Assembly: GCA_012729015.1 (NCBI GenBank)
Contig: JAAYDY010000019.1
Span: 1 to 64,000 of the forward strand
DNA: 64,000 nt
From: Phycisphaerae bacterium
Lineage (GTDB): Bacteria; Planctomycetota; Phycisphaerae; FEN-1346; JAACEH01
Reading direction: 5' to 3'
Each line of letters opens with the position of its first letter. Within the stretch, counting starts at the first letter, position 1. This document shows positions 16,627 through 25,975 of the stretch, piece after piece. Position numbers and translations under genes: made by a program. The notes under the pieces were generated by a model, which saw nothing but the letters and a program-made list of their open reading frames with translations, had not been told where the DNA came from and searched no databases.

Positions 16627-18714
16627 TCAGGGTTTGTACTCCACCTCGACGAAACTGACTGGCCCCTGGATGCCGGACGTGTTCCGGGTGCGCATCTCCA
16701 GCCGGTTCAGGCCGGGCGTCAGGGTCCAGGTGAACGTCGGCTCGGACGCCTTCCAGCCGTCGTCGCCGGTCTTGATGAGGAAGGTGTCCAGGTACGGCGT
16801 CGAGGTGCCCATCTGGACGGCCACGGCGCCGGCCGTCGCCGTGCAGGTGGCGTCGAACCGGACCTGCTGAATTGTCCAGGCGATGTCGCTGCGCCGTCCG
16901 GTGAAGTTCCGGTAGAGCCATTCCTTCGGCGTCTGGGCGTCGGTCCAGATGATGTAGTCGCTGTAGTCCCAATGGCAGCCCTGGAGCATCGGCACGGGCA
17001 GTGGCTTGCTGAGGAAGTTGTTGCGCGGCATGTACCGCAGATTCAGCCACCGCGACGGCACGCGGTAGAGGCCGTCCTTGAGGTGCCAGGTCTTCATTCT
17101 GGGGCTGGCCGGCTCGTTCGGCACGACCGACCGGCCGTAGCACGCGGCGAAGTCGGGCGAGTACTTCACGTCCGACTGTCCCTGCGGCCGCTTGTTCCAG
17201 GCGGCAAACTCGCCGCCGTAGTAGTGGCGAATGATGGCGTCGTGGATCTCCAGCAGGTTGTAGGGTTCGCCGGTCTTGGGGTTGATGTGGTGCCAGCTCT
17301 GGTTGACATCGAAGAAGACCCATTTGCCGTAATCGTTGGACCACCACTCGCAGACCTCGTGTCCGCCGCCGTCGACGGCGCCGCTGTGGTTGCCGAAGAC
17401 GAATCGGGCCTGGTGTCCCAGGGCGGTGGCGCACTGCATGAAGACGATGGCGTACTGGACGCAGAACCCGTACTTGCGCGAGAGGATTTCATCGGCGTCC
17501 CAGGCGGGGTAGTTCTCCTTCGGGGCCGTGAACCGCCACTGGTGGGCCACCCAGTCGCGAAGCCGGACCATTTTGTCCATTTCGCTGGTGGCGCCGGCGA
17601 CCACTTCGTCGAGTTTGTACTTCTTCCGCAGGGCGACCATGCGCGGGTGATTCGGGTCCTCGTACTCGAACGGGATCGAGGTGTAACGGATCTCGGCGTT
17701 GCGGGCATCGCTCACCGAGACGTGCGACGCCCACGCCGGCGGCGCCGCGGCGGCAACGTCGGCCTCGACGGCGACCTCGTGGAGCACGGGCGTTTCCGTG
17801 GGGCGTTTGCTCGTCAACGAGGCGCGCCACTGGAGGTAGCGATGTCCCTCGGGCACGGCGACCTTGTCGGCCGGTTGCCACAGCGACCACCGGGCTCGAT
17901 CATAGACGGGGCAGGGGCCCGTGCGGGCTTCCAGGGTCACGGCCGTGCCGTCGGGCGTCGTGGTTCGCGGCTTCAGGCGGACTGCGGCGACCGCCGCCGG
18001 GACCAGCAGGGCCGTGGCCTTGCTGTCCTCGCGGGCCAGGTCGATCGTCGGAGAAATCACGTGCCCGCTTGTCGTGTACTGCACCAGGTGCAGCCGGACC
18101 ATGTACTCGCCCTCGGCGGGCTTCCAGGTCTTGCCGCCGTCGGTGCTCGTGAAGCTGCGCCGGGGCGTGCCGCGCCGTTCGGGGGCGTTGCGGTAGATGT
18201 CCTCGGGCTTGGCCATTTTGATCGAGGGCGAGGCGTCGGGCGTGGCCGACAGAACGATCTCGTTGTCGCCGGCGCGGAGCAATCCGACCGGGATGACCGG
18301 GAAAAGGGTGCCCGCAGGCGTCTCGACGTGGCTGCCGTTGACCTCGATGCTGACGCCTCGCTCCACATAGAGCCGCGCGGCCAGAGCCTCGGGACGTTCG
18401 ACGTGAAGCACCTTCTTGATGCGGACGTCGCCGGTCACGGCGGTGGTCGGGGCGCGGTCGGTGATGAGCCACTCGACGTCGCTGGAGATGCCCGGACCGT
18501 CGTCCTCGACGAGCGCGTGGTCGTAGAGGACGATGCCGTCGCCGGTGTCGTTCATGCGGACGCCCACCGCACCGAGGCCTTCCTCGAAGGCGCGGCCGAT
18601 GGCCAACGTCTGCCGCACGGTCGTTCGAGACGGCTCTTCCGCTGTCGCTGTCGTGCGGGCCGCCGACCACATTGCCGCCAGGGCCGCCAGGATCGCCACC
18701 ATTCGCCACGGCAT
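16627..18714 (-). CDS. Exported transglutaminase-like protein
   Basis: A 695-aa exported protein. The ATG at 18714 has GAGGAGG 9 nt upstream, a better match than the in-frame ATG at 18732. Residues 1-25 form a signal peptide. The first ~330 residues look like beta-sandwich modules. A transglutaminase-like core follows, with Cys418 in KYGFCVQYAIVFMQCAT, His452 in GGGHEVCEWW and Asp469 in KWVFFDVN, the cysteine-protease-like triad of the family. The last ~180 residues are again beta-rich, ending in an Ig or jelly-roll domain. Bacterial members cleave or cross-link proteins or peptidoglycan-linked peptides; which applies here is unknown. It sits between the acetylesterase and the DUF4159 gene. 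Confidence 0.85.
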   Translation of the reverse strand: MPWRMVAILAALAAMWSAARTTATAEEPSRTTVRQTLAIGRAFEEGLGAVGVRMNDTGDGIVLYDHALVEDDGPGISSDVEWLITDRAPTTAVTGDVRIKKVLHVERPEALAARLYVERGVSIEVNGSHVETPAGTLFPVIPVGLLRAGDNEIVLSATPDASPSIKMAKPEDIYRNAPERRGTPRRSFTSTDGGKTWKPAEGEYMVRLHLVQYTTSGHVISPTIDLAREDSKATALLVPAAVAAVRLKPRTTTPDGTAVTLEARTGPCPVYDRARWSLWQPADKVAVPEGHRYLQWRASLTSKRPTETPVLHEVAVEADVAAAAPPAWASHVSVSDARNAEIRYTSIPFEYEDPNHPRMVALRKKYKLDEVVAGATSEMDKMVRLRDWVAHQWRFTAPKENYPAWDADEILSRKYGFCVQYAIVFMQCATALGHQARFVFGNHSGAVDGGGHEVCEWWSNDYGKWVFFDVNQSWHHINPKTGEPYNLLEIHDAIIRHYYGGEFAAWNKRPQGQSDVKYSPDFAACYGRSVVPNEPASPRMKTWHLKDGLYRVPSRWLNLRYMPRNNFLSKPLPVPMLQGCHWDYSDYIIWTDAQTPKEWLYRNFTGRRSDIAWTIQQVRFDATCTATAGAVAVQMGTSTPYLDTFLIKTGDDGWKASEPTFTWTLTPGLNRLEMRTRNTSGIQGPVSFVEVEYKP

Positions 18715-18827
18715 CGTTTCGGTCCTCCTCATTGCGTCGGTTGTGCCTTCACCGGCGGTCACTCGCCCCGCACGGTTCCGTCCGCGGGCGCCGTAGGGCG
18801 AGTTCGCCGCGTTTGCGTCCGAACCGC

Positions 18828-21152
18828 TCACTGGGCGGCCGTCGCCGTGCGGTTTCCAGCGGCCATCAGAGCCACGTTGACCGCCAGGGCCCGGGCATCC
18901 GGCGCACTGTAACCGCGGCTGCCGAAGGCCGCACAACCGGTCTGCGCGAACATCATGTCCACTGGGCTATAAACCCCGACCACGCGGTCGCCGAGTCGCA
19001 GTTCAATGAGCGTCGGCCGCGAGGCGCCGATCTGCCGCTCGCGCAGGGCGTGCGTGAACTCCACCTTGCCGATTGCGTAACCGCGGCCGGCGGCGCCGAA
19101 GTCGCCGCTCAGAAGCGGATGCTCCGGGTCGCACTCGACGAACGACAGGCCCATCTTCTGTGCCATGTCGCGGAACGAACGGTCGTAGGCAGCATCTCCC
19201 AGGGCCGCCTCGGCGATGAGGAAACCGCCCTGGGACAGGTACGCCTTCAGGGCCGCCAGCGTCGTGTCGGCCGGGGTCATCTCGCCGCGACCGCAGAGGT
19301 AGAGGGCATCGGCGGCGCCTCGGGCCTGTTCGGGGCCGTCCACGGGGGCCACTTCCGCCAGGGCCGGTCCGCCGACCTCCTTGAGATCGGCCGCCAGCAT
19401 GGCCCATGGGTGGTAGCGCTCATTGAGCTGCCAGCCGCTGCCGAGCTTGAGCCGCGCAATCCTCAGGTCGCCGGAGGCCGCGGGAGCGGGCTTCTGCTCG
19501 GCGTACTTCGGGCCGACGCCCGGACGCGGGCGGTGGAACCGCGTGCGGATGCGGGCCCGATCGGTGGCGTAGGCATACAGGTTCGTCCCCAGTTGGAACG
19601 CGTTCTCGTTGCGGGCGATGGCCTTCGTGTGCCACTGGCACGAGATGTCCAGGGCCGAGTAGAACACGAACGTCCGCAGACCGTCGCTGATGCCGTGCAG
19701 CGGCGGCAGCGTCCGGCCGCCCAACTCCAGATCGGCCGTCCAGATCGGGTGCTCGGGGCTGATGAACGTCAGTTCCCACTCGGGCCAGACCTCGCGACAC
19801 AGTGTCCGCCAGAACGCATCGGCCGCCTTGTTGCCGCAACTGGCCTCCAGCATCAGCGTGCCGCCGGTGTCGGTGAACTCGCGCAGCTTCTTTTTGTCGG
19901 CGTCGGTGAACGCAATGGCTTCCTCGGCCGTGATGTACAGGATCGGCGCGTCGTGCATCTCCTCGACCGGAATGCCCAGGTGGATGACCTGCCAGTTGAA
20001 CCGCTGTTCCTTGATGCCGGTGACGTAGTCGGCCAGGTTCGCAGCGTCGTAGGGATGCAAGTCCCACGGGCCATCGTACATCAGCTTGTTCATGAGGATC
20101 GGGCCGCGACCCTTGATCAGGAAGAGCAGGGCGAAGGACGTCTTGTCGAACGTGCCCCAGGCGTTACTGCGGCCGGTCTCCAGGATTCGCTTGGCACCCT
20201 CCTGGTACCAGTCGTGTTCGCCGAAATACTTGAACCCGGTGTGCATGCCGACACGCTCGGCGGCATAGAGCCAGTAGTATGGGCGCATCGGGCCGCCTCG
20301 GGCGTTCTCCTTCGGCGTGAAGTACTGACCCAGCCAGTTCACGCCGCCGGTGATCGATTTCTGGATGGCCTTGTCGCGGCGGCCGCCCGACTGGCCGCTC
20401 CTGCACGGGCACCCCTGGCCGGGGTTCAGCACGTCACGGATGATGAACAGGCTGGCCGTGGCCGCCGCCGTCATCGATCCGTAGGCCGGGATCTTTCCCC
20501 AGTTGATGCTCTTGTTGCCGTAGTTCCAGCCACCGTCGTCCAACTGCTCCTGAAGATAGAGCTGGAGCACCTTCTGAAACGGCTCGGCCGGGACCTCGAC
20601 GCCCACCTTCACCGCTTCGCCCAGCGCCAGCACCGCCAACTGCGTGTTCGAGAAGTCCCAGCTCCAGGCGCCGCTCCGCTGGTCGTACGACCAGCCGCCG
20701 TTGTCCTTGCGCTGGATGGCAATCAGTTGCTCCACGTCGTGCTCGATGACCTTGCGCAAGGTGCTCTTGAAGTTGCGGTCGTCGGCTCTGCGGCACAGCT
20801 CGGCGAGTGCAATCACCCGGAACCCAAGCGTGTAGGTGTGCGTCAGGTCGAGTTCCAGCAGCACCTTGAGCGCTTCCTTCATCTTCGGGTTCTTCATCGG
20901 GTCTTCGCCGGCGTACGCCAGGACGACCATCGCCATGACATCCTTGTCGCCGACGTAGTGTCGCGCGGGGCCCGTCGGCTTGAAGTTCGGGTCGGTGAAG
21001 CCTCCGTGCGGCATCTGGGTGGCCCAGATGCCCTTGACCCCTTCTTCAATCGCCCGGTCGATCTGCTCGTCCAGGTCCGTCTGCCCCCAGGCCGTCGAGA
21101 CCGTCAGGCACACACATGCCAGCCACGTCGCCACACTCGCCAGTCGCCTCAT
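18828..21152 (-). CDS. Prenyltransferase-like alpha-toroid protein with DUF4159
   Basis: A 774-aa exported protein. The ATG at 21152 follows GGAAAGGA, and residues 1-23 are a signal peptide. Residues about 25-400 contain prenyltransferase/squalene-cyclase-type repeats, seen in stretches such as QRKDNGGWSYDQRSGAWSWD and EQLDDGGWNYG. Residues about 450-770 match DUF4159 organisation. Similar fusions occur repeatedly in planctomycete genomes, without an assigned function. The glutamine/tryptophan-rich repeats argue for an (alpha/alpha)6 barrel, but I see no DXDD cyclase motif, so terpene cyclase activity is unlikely. It is 113 bp upstream of the transglutaminase-like gene and on the same strand. 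Confidence 0.8.
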   Translation of the reverse strand: MRRLASVATWLACVCLTVSTAWGQTDLDEQIDRAIEEGVKGIWATQMPHGGFTDPNFKPTGPARHYVGDKDVMAMVVLAYAGEDPMKNPKMKEALKVLLELDLTHTYTLGFRVIALAELCRRADDRNFKSTLRKVIEHDVEQLIAIQRKDNGGWSYDQRSGAWSWDFSNTQLAVLALGEAVKVGVEVPAEPFQKVLQLYLQEQLDDGGWNYGNKSINWGKIPAYGSMTAAATASLFIIRDVLNPGQGCPCRSGQSGGRRDKAIQKSITGGVNWLGQYFTPKENARGGPMRPYYWLYAAERVGMHTGFKYFGEHDWYQEGAKRILETGRSNAWGTFDKTSFALLFLIKGRGPILMNKLMYDGPWDLHPYDAANLADYVTGIKEQRFNWQVIHLGIPVEEMHDAPILYITAEEAIAFTDADKKKLREFTDTGGTLMLEASCGNKAADAFWRTLCREVWPEWELTFISPEHPIWTADLELGGRTLPPLHGISDGLRTFVFYSALDISCQWHTKAIARNENAFQLGTNLYAYATDRARIRTRFHRPRPGVGPKYAEQKPAPAASGDLRIARLKLGSGWQLNERYHPWAMLAADLKEVGGPALAEVAPVDGPEQARGAADALYLCGRGEMTPADTTLAALKAYLSQGGFLIAEAALGDAAYDRSFRDMAQKMGLSFVECDPEHPLLSGDFGAAGRGYAIGKVEFTHALRERQIGASRPTLIELRLGDRVVGVYSPVDMMFAQTGCAAFGSRGYSAPDARALAVNVALMAAGNRTATAAQ

Positions 21153-21300
21153 CGCCGTGTTCCTTTCCCACTGGACCGTCGGGAAACCCCCTCGCACACG
21201 TTTCTGCCGCCGCCGGCGCCGAACGCCGGGAGGGGCAGCTTCGCCCCTGCCGACGTTCGCGCTGGTTATCCATGGCCGCACGCGGCCGCGGCGTCGCGGG

Positions 21301-22170
21301 TCAGCCGCGCTTGCCTTTGCCCTTGGCCTTGCCTTCGGCGGCCCGGAGCTTCTCCAGTTCGCCCGGGAGCATGTTGTAGACGTGCTCCGGACCGGGGAAG
21401 GCCAGGTTCTTGACGTCGGCGCGGTACGCCTCGAACGCCTTCTTCATCTCGACGGCCAGGTTCGCATAGCGCTTCACGAACTTCGGCTTGAACGCCTCGA
21501 AGATGCCGAGCAGGTCGGCCACGATCAGCAGTTCGCCGTCTGTGTGCGGCCCGGCGCCGATGCCGTAGACCGGAATCGTGAGCTTCTCACGGATGATGGC
21601 CGTGACTTCCGGCGCCACCGCCTCGACCAGGAGGAACCGCGCGCCGGCTTCCTGGACGGCCTCGGCGTCGGCGATCATGTCGGCGGCCGACTCGGCCGTC
21701 AGGCCCTGGGCCTTGAAGCCTCCGAGCTGTCCGCTGGATTGCGGCGTCAGGCCGATGTGGCCGAACACCACGATGCCGGCGTCGCTGATGGCGCGAATCT
21801 GCGGCGCCACGCGGCGGCCGCCCTCCAGCTTGATGGCGTCGGCGCCCACGCGGATAAACGCCCCGGCGTTGGCCACGGCCTCTTCGCAACTGATCTGGTA
21901 GCTCAGGAACGGCATGTCGCCGATCACGAACGTGTTCATTGCCGCGCGGCGCACCGCTGAGGTGTGGCCCAGCATGGTCGGCATCGTCATCTCGTTGGTG
22001 CCGCCGTTGCCGTACACGCACATGCCCACCGAGTCGCCTACCAGCAGCATCTCGATGCCCGCCTGCTCGGCCAGCGACGCCGTCGGCGCATCGTACGCCG
22101 TGATCCACGACACCTTCTCGCCGGATTCCTTCATCTTGTAGAAGTCCAGCACGCTCTTGCGCTTCGCCAT
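21301..22170 (-). CDS. panB: 3-methyl-2-oxobutanoate hydroxymethyltransferase
   Basis: A 289-aa cytosolic enzyme of pantothenate synthesis that makes ketopantoate from 2-oxoisovalerate and 5,10-methylene-THF. Metal and substrate residues are present: Asp46 in LLVGDSVGM, Asp85 in VIGDMPFLSYQ, Lys114 and Glu116 in AIKLEGGRR, and Glu183 in FLLVEAVAPE. VFGHIGLTPQS is the family signature. The C-terminus carries an unusual Lys/Gly-rich tail. It starts 47 bp after the aminotransferase gene, in the same direction. Length matches the family (about 265-290 aa). Very secure. Confidence 0.96.
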   Translation of the reverse strand: MAKRKSVLDFYKMKESGEKVSWITAYDAPTASLAEQAGIEMLLVGDSVGMCVYGNGGTNEMTMPTMLGHTSAVRRAAMNTFVIGDMPFLSYQISCEEAVANAGAFIRVGADAIKLEGGRRVAPQIRAISDAGIVVFGHIGLTPQSSGQLGGFKAQGLTAESAADMIADAEAVQEAGARFLLVEAVAPEVTAIIREKLTIPVYGIGAGPHTDGELLIVADLLGIFEAFKPKFVKRYANLAVEMKKAFEAYRADVKNLAFPGPEHVYNMLPGELEKLRAAEGKAKGKGKRG

Positions 22171-22217
22171 GGTTACGTCTCCTTCGTTCTGGGTTGAGTT
22201 TGCAGCATCGGTCCGGT

Positions 22218-23405
22218 TTACACACCGGCCAGTTCACCAAGGCCCCGGACCAGACGACCGATACCCTCGGTCACGCTCTCGGCGGCCAGGCCGCCGTAGG
22301 ACACCCGCAGCACACATTGCGACTCCAGGCCGCAGCACCGCGCCGGAATCACGCCCACGCCGTACTGGCGCACCAGACGCTCCACCAGGGTCATCTGGTC
22401 CAGCCGCGTATCCACCCCGACCAGCAGGTAGAAGGCTCCCTGGGTTTCGGCCACGCGACAGACCGACCCCAGCGTCGCCAGCGTGTCGACGGCCATCTGC
22501 CGCACGCGGCCCATGGCCTCGATTTTCGGTCGCCAGAACGCCTCGCCGGCCTCCAGGGCGCCCAGGGCCGCATGCTGCCCGATCGTCGGCGCGCAGATCA
22601 CCAGCACGTCCTGAACCTTCTCCATCTCGTCGAACAGCGCCTCGGGCAGCACCATGTACCCCACCCGCCAACTGGCCAGCCCGTAGGTCTTTGAAAACGA
22701 GTATAACGAGATGGTGTGACGCTGGCCGCCCGGAATGCTCGACGGCGAAAAGTGCTGCGCGCCGCCGAACGTGAAGTACTCGTACGCCTCGTCGTTGATG
22801 TGGTAGACGCCGGCCTTGCGGCAGATCTCGTTGACCTCGCGCAAGGTGGTTTCGGGGTAGACCGCGCCGCTCGGGTTGTTCGGCGACACGGTGACCACGG
22901 CTCGCGTCCGCGGCGTGATGGCCGCGCGGATACGGTCGGGGAGCACCTGGTACGATTCGTCCGTCGGAACGCACACGCACTTGCAGCCCGCCATCGCGAT
23001 GGCGCGCTTGTGGTTGAAGTAGTAGGGCACCGGGAGGATGATCTCGTCGCCCTCGTCGGCCACGGCCATCACGGCGTTGACAAAGCCCATGTTCGCCCCG
23101 GCCGTGACAATGACCCGGCGATCCGTCCCGTCCACGTCCACGCCGTTCTCTGCACGCAGCTTCCGCTTGATCGCCTCGATCAGCTCCGGCAACCCGGGGA
23201 CCGGACCATACTTGTGCTGCGGCTGCTGCTGAAACCGCTGCACGGCCGCCGTCGATTCCGCCGGAGGCCCGTAGTGTACCACGCCCTGGCCCAGGGAGAT
23301 TGCCCCGGGAACCGACCTCACCATGTCGCCCACGACCGACACGATGGTCTCGTCCATGCGGCCGACGCGGTCGGAGCCCTTCATCGTCATCACCGTGCTC
23401 ATCAT
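22218..23405 (-). CDS. PLP-dependent class I/II aminotransferase
   Basis: A 395-aa fold-type I aminotransferase. The PLP lysine is Lys239 in SLYSFSKTYGLASWRVGY, with Arg247 completing the signature. VTVSPNNPSGAVYPETTL (Asn177) and INDEAYEYF (Asp205) contact the cofactor. The N-terminal ISLGQGVVHYGPP fits aspartate/aromatic/kynurenine-type enzymes. Two adjacent ATGs follow AAGGAAGG; either may be used. Being next to panB, it might interconvert valine and 2-oxoisovalerate, but specificity cannot be read from sequence, and aspartate or aromatic amino acids are equally likely. Confidence 0.9.
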   Translation of the reverse strand: MMSTVMTMKGSDRVGRMDETIVSVVGDMVRSVPGAISLGQGVVHYGPPAESTAAVQRFQQQPQHKYGPVPGLPELIEAIKRKLRAENGVDVDGTDRRVIVTAGANMGFVNAVMAVADEGDEIILPVPYYFNHKRAIAMAGCKCVCVPTDESYQVLPDRIRAAITPRTRAVVTVSPNNPSGAVYPETTLREVNEICRKAGVYHINDEAYEYFTFGGAQHFSPSSIPGGQRHTISLYSFSKTYGLASWRVGYMVLPEALFDEMEKVQDVLVICAPTIGQHAALGALEAGEAFWRPKIEAMGRVRQMAVDTLATLGSVCRVAETQGAFYLLVGVDTRLDQMTLVERLVRQYGVGVIPARCCGLESQCVLRVSYGGLAAESVTEGIGRLVRGLGELAGV

Positions 23406-23824
23406 GCCTTCCTTAATTCCTTGTCGTCACACGAGGTACGAAGCAATACAGTATGATACCGTGTGCAATCCGGTGCCGTCGCCCCCCTGGACTTGACGGC
23501 CGGACCGAGGGCAAGTCTTCCCCAGTGTTGCCGCAACACTTGTAGCAGTAACACGTTAAGGCTGATCCAGCCGCGAGCCAGACGCGTGCGGCAGTCGTCT
23601 GCCACAACAAAGAATCCGGCCCAGGAGCGAGACCGGCGCGTTTTGTTGTAGCAGCAAAATGCACCAGCTTGCTGGCGGTGCCGCAATCCGCGTGCGGCGA
23701 CGAGGGCGGCCGTGCGTTGCATCGCGACCGCCCTCGCCCGAGTCAACGCCCTCGTGTCACGTCTCCGCACTGCCGCCGACGGTTCCCTCGCGGCCTGTCT
23801 TCTCAGCGGCGGCATCTGATCGCG
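23406..23824. other. Intergenic region with short inverted repeats
   Basis: About 420 bp. It contains a small palindrome, GTGTTGCCGCAACAC, near 23523-23537, and two copies of TTGTAGCAG about 100 bp apart. No gene with a ribosome site is visible. It should hold the aminotransferase promoter and the end of the upstream transcript. Confidence 0.45.
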
Positions 23825-25402
23825 CTACCTGCTCTGCTTGTCTCCCTGGTTCCCGGCCAGGGCCGGCGGCAGATCGTTGCGGTACTTGTCCCACATCTCC
23901 TGGTAGAAGGGGGTCGTGCGCCGGTCGTTCTTCATCCAGGTCTTGTTGGTGCGCGGGTTGCTCGTGTCGTCGAAGTTCTCGCCGTGAGACTCCATGGCCT
24001 TTCGGTAGGAGTCCACGGTCTTGGCATTGTCCTCGGTCATCCAGCGGTCCACATAAGCGAAGAACGGATCGTGGTTCCAGACCTTCTCGGCCCGCATGAT
24101 CCGCGCTGCCAGGGCTTCGCCCACGAAGTACTTGCTCGTGCAGCAGCGGCGGTAGCCTTCATTGCTCTCCCAGATATCCCACCCGTCCTTGCCGTAGGCT
24201 TCCTCGGGGCTCTTCAGTTCCGGGCTCACCTTTGCACCCTTCGGGTGGCTGGTGAAGACGACGTCGCCCCCGCTCCAACACTTGCCGAAAGCCGTCTGAT
24301 GGTCCTCCCCGAACTTCGTCTTCGGGCAACTCTCCTTCAGGTTCTGCATCCCCTTGTCGTCGAGCATCAGGCCGGCGAACACGATCGGCCACTTGCGACC
24401 GCTGCCGTGGCCGCCGTGGCCCGGCCAGCCCTCGTACCCGGACCGAGCGATGCCGTACAGGTCGATGCCACGCTGGATGAAGCAGACGAGCAGCCGCTCC
24501 TTCTCCTGCGCCGGATAGTCCAGGTGCAGCATCAGGCCGATGGTGGACGAGGCGGCGCCGTGCCATTGGCCGTAGTGTGGCTGGTTGATCTCCGGCGAGG
24601 CGAAGCCGAACTCCACGGTGTCGAGCCACGGCATGATGGTCACCGCGACCCACTTGTCCAGAATCGATCCGTCCTTGGCCACCGGCTGAGTGTTTAATTG
24701 GCCCTCCAGCGCGGGAACACTCTTCGGCTGCGGCAGGTTTTGCAGCAGCTCGCGATGAAGGTTCCGAGCCAGGTAGATGGTCTGGCCGCGGTCGCAGTAT
24801 GACGGGCGGAAGGCGTCGGCAGGTTGGGGCGAAGCGACGCAGGTCAGGATAGCTGCCTTTGCCAGCACGCGGGCGTGGACGTCGAACCGTGTCAGTGGCT
24901 CGATCGAGACCGTCGAGATCAGCGTGTCACCGGGCTTCATGGCGATCGGCAGGTGTGCGAACTGCGACGGATCGTAGCGTTCTGCGGGGATGCGGCTGTC
25001 GAAGCCGGCTTCGTTGTTCGCCGGCATATTGAGCACCGAGCCATTGCGGGCATACTTGCCTGGGTGCGCCGCCTCGTCGATGAACTCCTTCTTGGGTATC
25101 ACCGTCTTGACCTCGTCGCCCCAGAGCGGCTTCGGGTCGATCATCCTGACGGTCACCTCGCCGACGACGTACCAGTCGCCGGTGATGAACTGGCCGACGC
25201 GAGCCGGCTTGTCGAAGGTCCAGGTGATGCCGTACTGGCTCACGCTCTCCTTCAGCGGCAACTCCTCCAGCGAGGGCGTCTTCGGCGCGTTGGCCTTGGT
25301 GTAGACGGGCAGGTTGTCGAGCGGCCTCTCGGCCGCAGCGCCGGCGGCCATCGCGGCGATCAGCGCCAGGCAGGTTGCCCATGCGAAACAGTTTCTCTTC
25401 AT
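23825..25402 (-). CDS. Exported protein of an unrecognised family (short paralog)
   Basis: A 525-aa exported protein I do not recognise. The ATG has AAGGAG 6 nt upstream; residues 1-24 are a signal peptide ending AAGAAA. The body aligns from end to end with the C-terminal half of the 25976-29017 protein. Shared blocks include PARVGQFITGDWYVVG, QRGIDLYGIARSGYEG followed by WPGHGGHGSGRK, the ESNEGYRRCC segment, and WNHDPFFAYVDRWM-EDNA. The mix of conserved His, Cys, Trp and acidic residues suggests an enzyme, perhaps an (alpha/alpha)-barrel polysaccharide lyase or hydrolase, but that is a guess. A good promoter lies 280 bp upstream (25682-25710). Confidence 0.75.
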   Translation of the reverse strand: MKRNCFAWATCLALIAAMAAGAAAERPLDNLPVYTKANAPKTPSLEELPLKESVSQYGITWTFDKPARVGQFITGDWYVVGEVTVRMIDPKPLWGDEVKTVIPKKEFIDEAAHPGKYARNGSVLNMPANNEAGFDSRIPAERYDPSQFAHLPIAMKPGDTLISTVSIEPLTRFDVHARVLAKAAILTCVASPQPADAFRPSYCDRGQTIYLARNLHRELLQNLPQPKSVPALEGQLNTQPVAKDGSILDKWVAVTIMPWLDTVEFGFASPEINQPHYGQWHGAASSTIGLMLHLDYPAQEKERLLVCFIQRGIDLYGIARSGYEGWPGHGGHGSGRKWPIVFAGLMLDDKGMQNLKESCPKTKFGEDHQTAFGKCWSGGDVVFTSHPKGAKVSPELKSPEEAYGKDGWDIWESNEGYRRCCTSKYFVGEALAARIMRAEKVWNHDPFFAYVDRWMTEDNAKTVDSYRKAMESHGENFDDTSNPRTNKTWMKNDRRTTPFYQEMWDKYRNDLPPALAGNQGDKQSR

Positions 25403-25681
25403 CGTGAACTCCTTGTGTTGGGTGCCAGGAAAGAACCAGTTCACACGATACTCACGAGAGTCTCGGGCGCCGGGACTTTGGCTAGGCCACGGCCTCACTG
25501 TCCTCTCTCTGTTAAACCCCGGCTGCCTTGGGCGGGCGATGTCAGGTTTCGGTGTTGCGGATCCATCCCAAACGCGGTAACCATCCGCCATGTGCACGGC
25601 GACGGCTGCTACTGATTGCCGCCGTTGACACGCCGAGGAGGATGGCCTTGGCGTTGCCCTTAAGTCCTTTTGAAGCCATTA

Positions 25682-25710
25682 ATTATGGTGTCTCCGGACG
25701 GGGCGGGCAA
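25682..25710 (-). promoter_or_regulatory. Sigma-70-like promoter of the 23825 gene
   Basis: On the minus strand: -35 TTGCCC (25705-25710), exactly 17 bp, -10 CATAAT (25682-25687) followed by TAA. It lies 280 bp before the start codon. Matches the design at 14506-14534 and 32133-32161. Confidence 0.6.
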
Positions 25711-25918
25711 CCTCAAAACGGGGGGCGAGGACATGGCAGGAAGGCGATCCTAAGGTCTTGAGAAACAGTCGATTGGGACCCCGATACGTCGCGCGGGGGA
25801 GGCCCCATGAGGGACGATTTCGGGGGAGTTTAACGTCCGAATTCCTGGAATCTCCATCAGATTAAGTCCATCAAGTTGGCGTTGTTTCGTTTCCGTGTTG
25901 TGCCGACCAAGACGAAAG

Positions 25919-25948
25919 CCCGGCGTCTCCCCAATCGGAGACGCCGGG
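25919..25948 (-). terminator. Intrinsic terminator after the 25976 gene
   Basis: Perfect 12-bp hairpin, CCCGGCGTCTCC / GGAGACGCCGGG with a 6-nt loop, 28 nt after the stop codon. On the minus strand a short U-rich stretch (CTTTCG) follows. Confidence 0.75.
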
Positions 25949-25975
25949 CGGTGCTTCGGATGTTGCTGGTCAGTG

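Larger units (their letters stand above)
25403..25975. other. Leader of the 23825 gene and terminator of the 25976 gene
   Basis: About 570 bp. It holds the promoter at 25682-25710 with a ~273-nt untranslated leader, and a strong terminator hairpin for the upstream gene at 25919-25948. No ORF with ribosome site or family match is seen. Confidence 0.6.

Noticed and set aside
14740..18912. Very long open frame on the plus strand opposite the acetylesterase and transglutaminase genes
   Set aside because: High GC leaves antisense frames open. The translation is Arg/Ala/Gly/His-rich with no family motifs, and the minus-strand genes have catalytic residues and ribosome sites.
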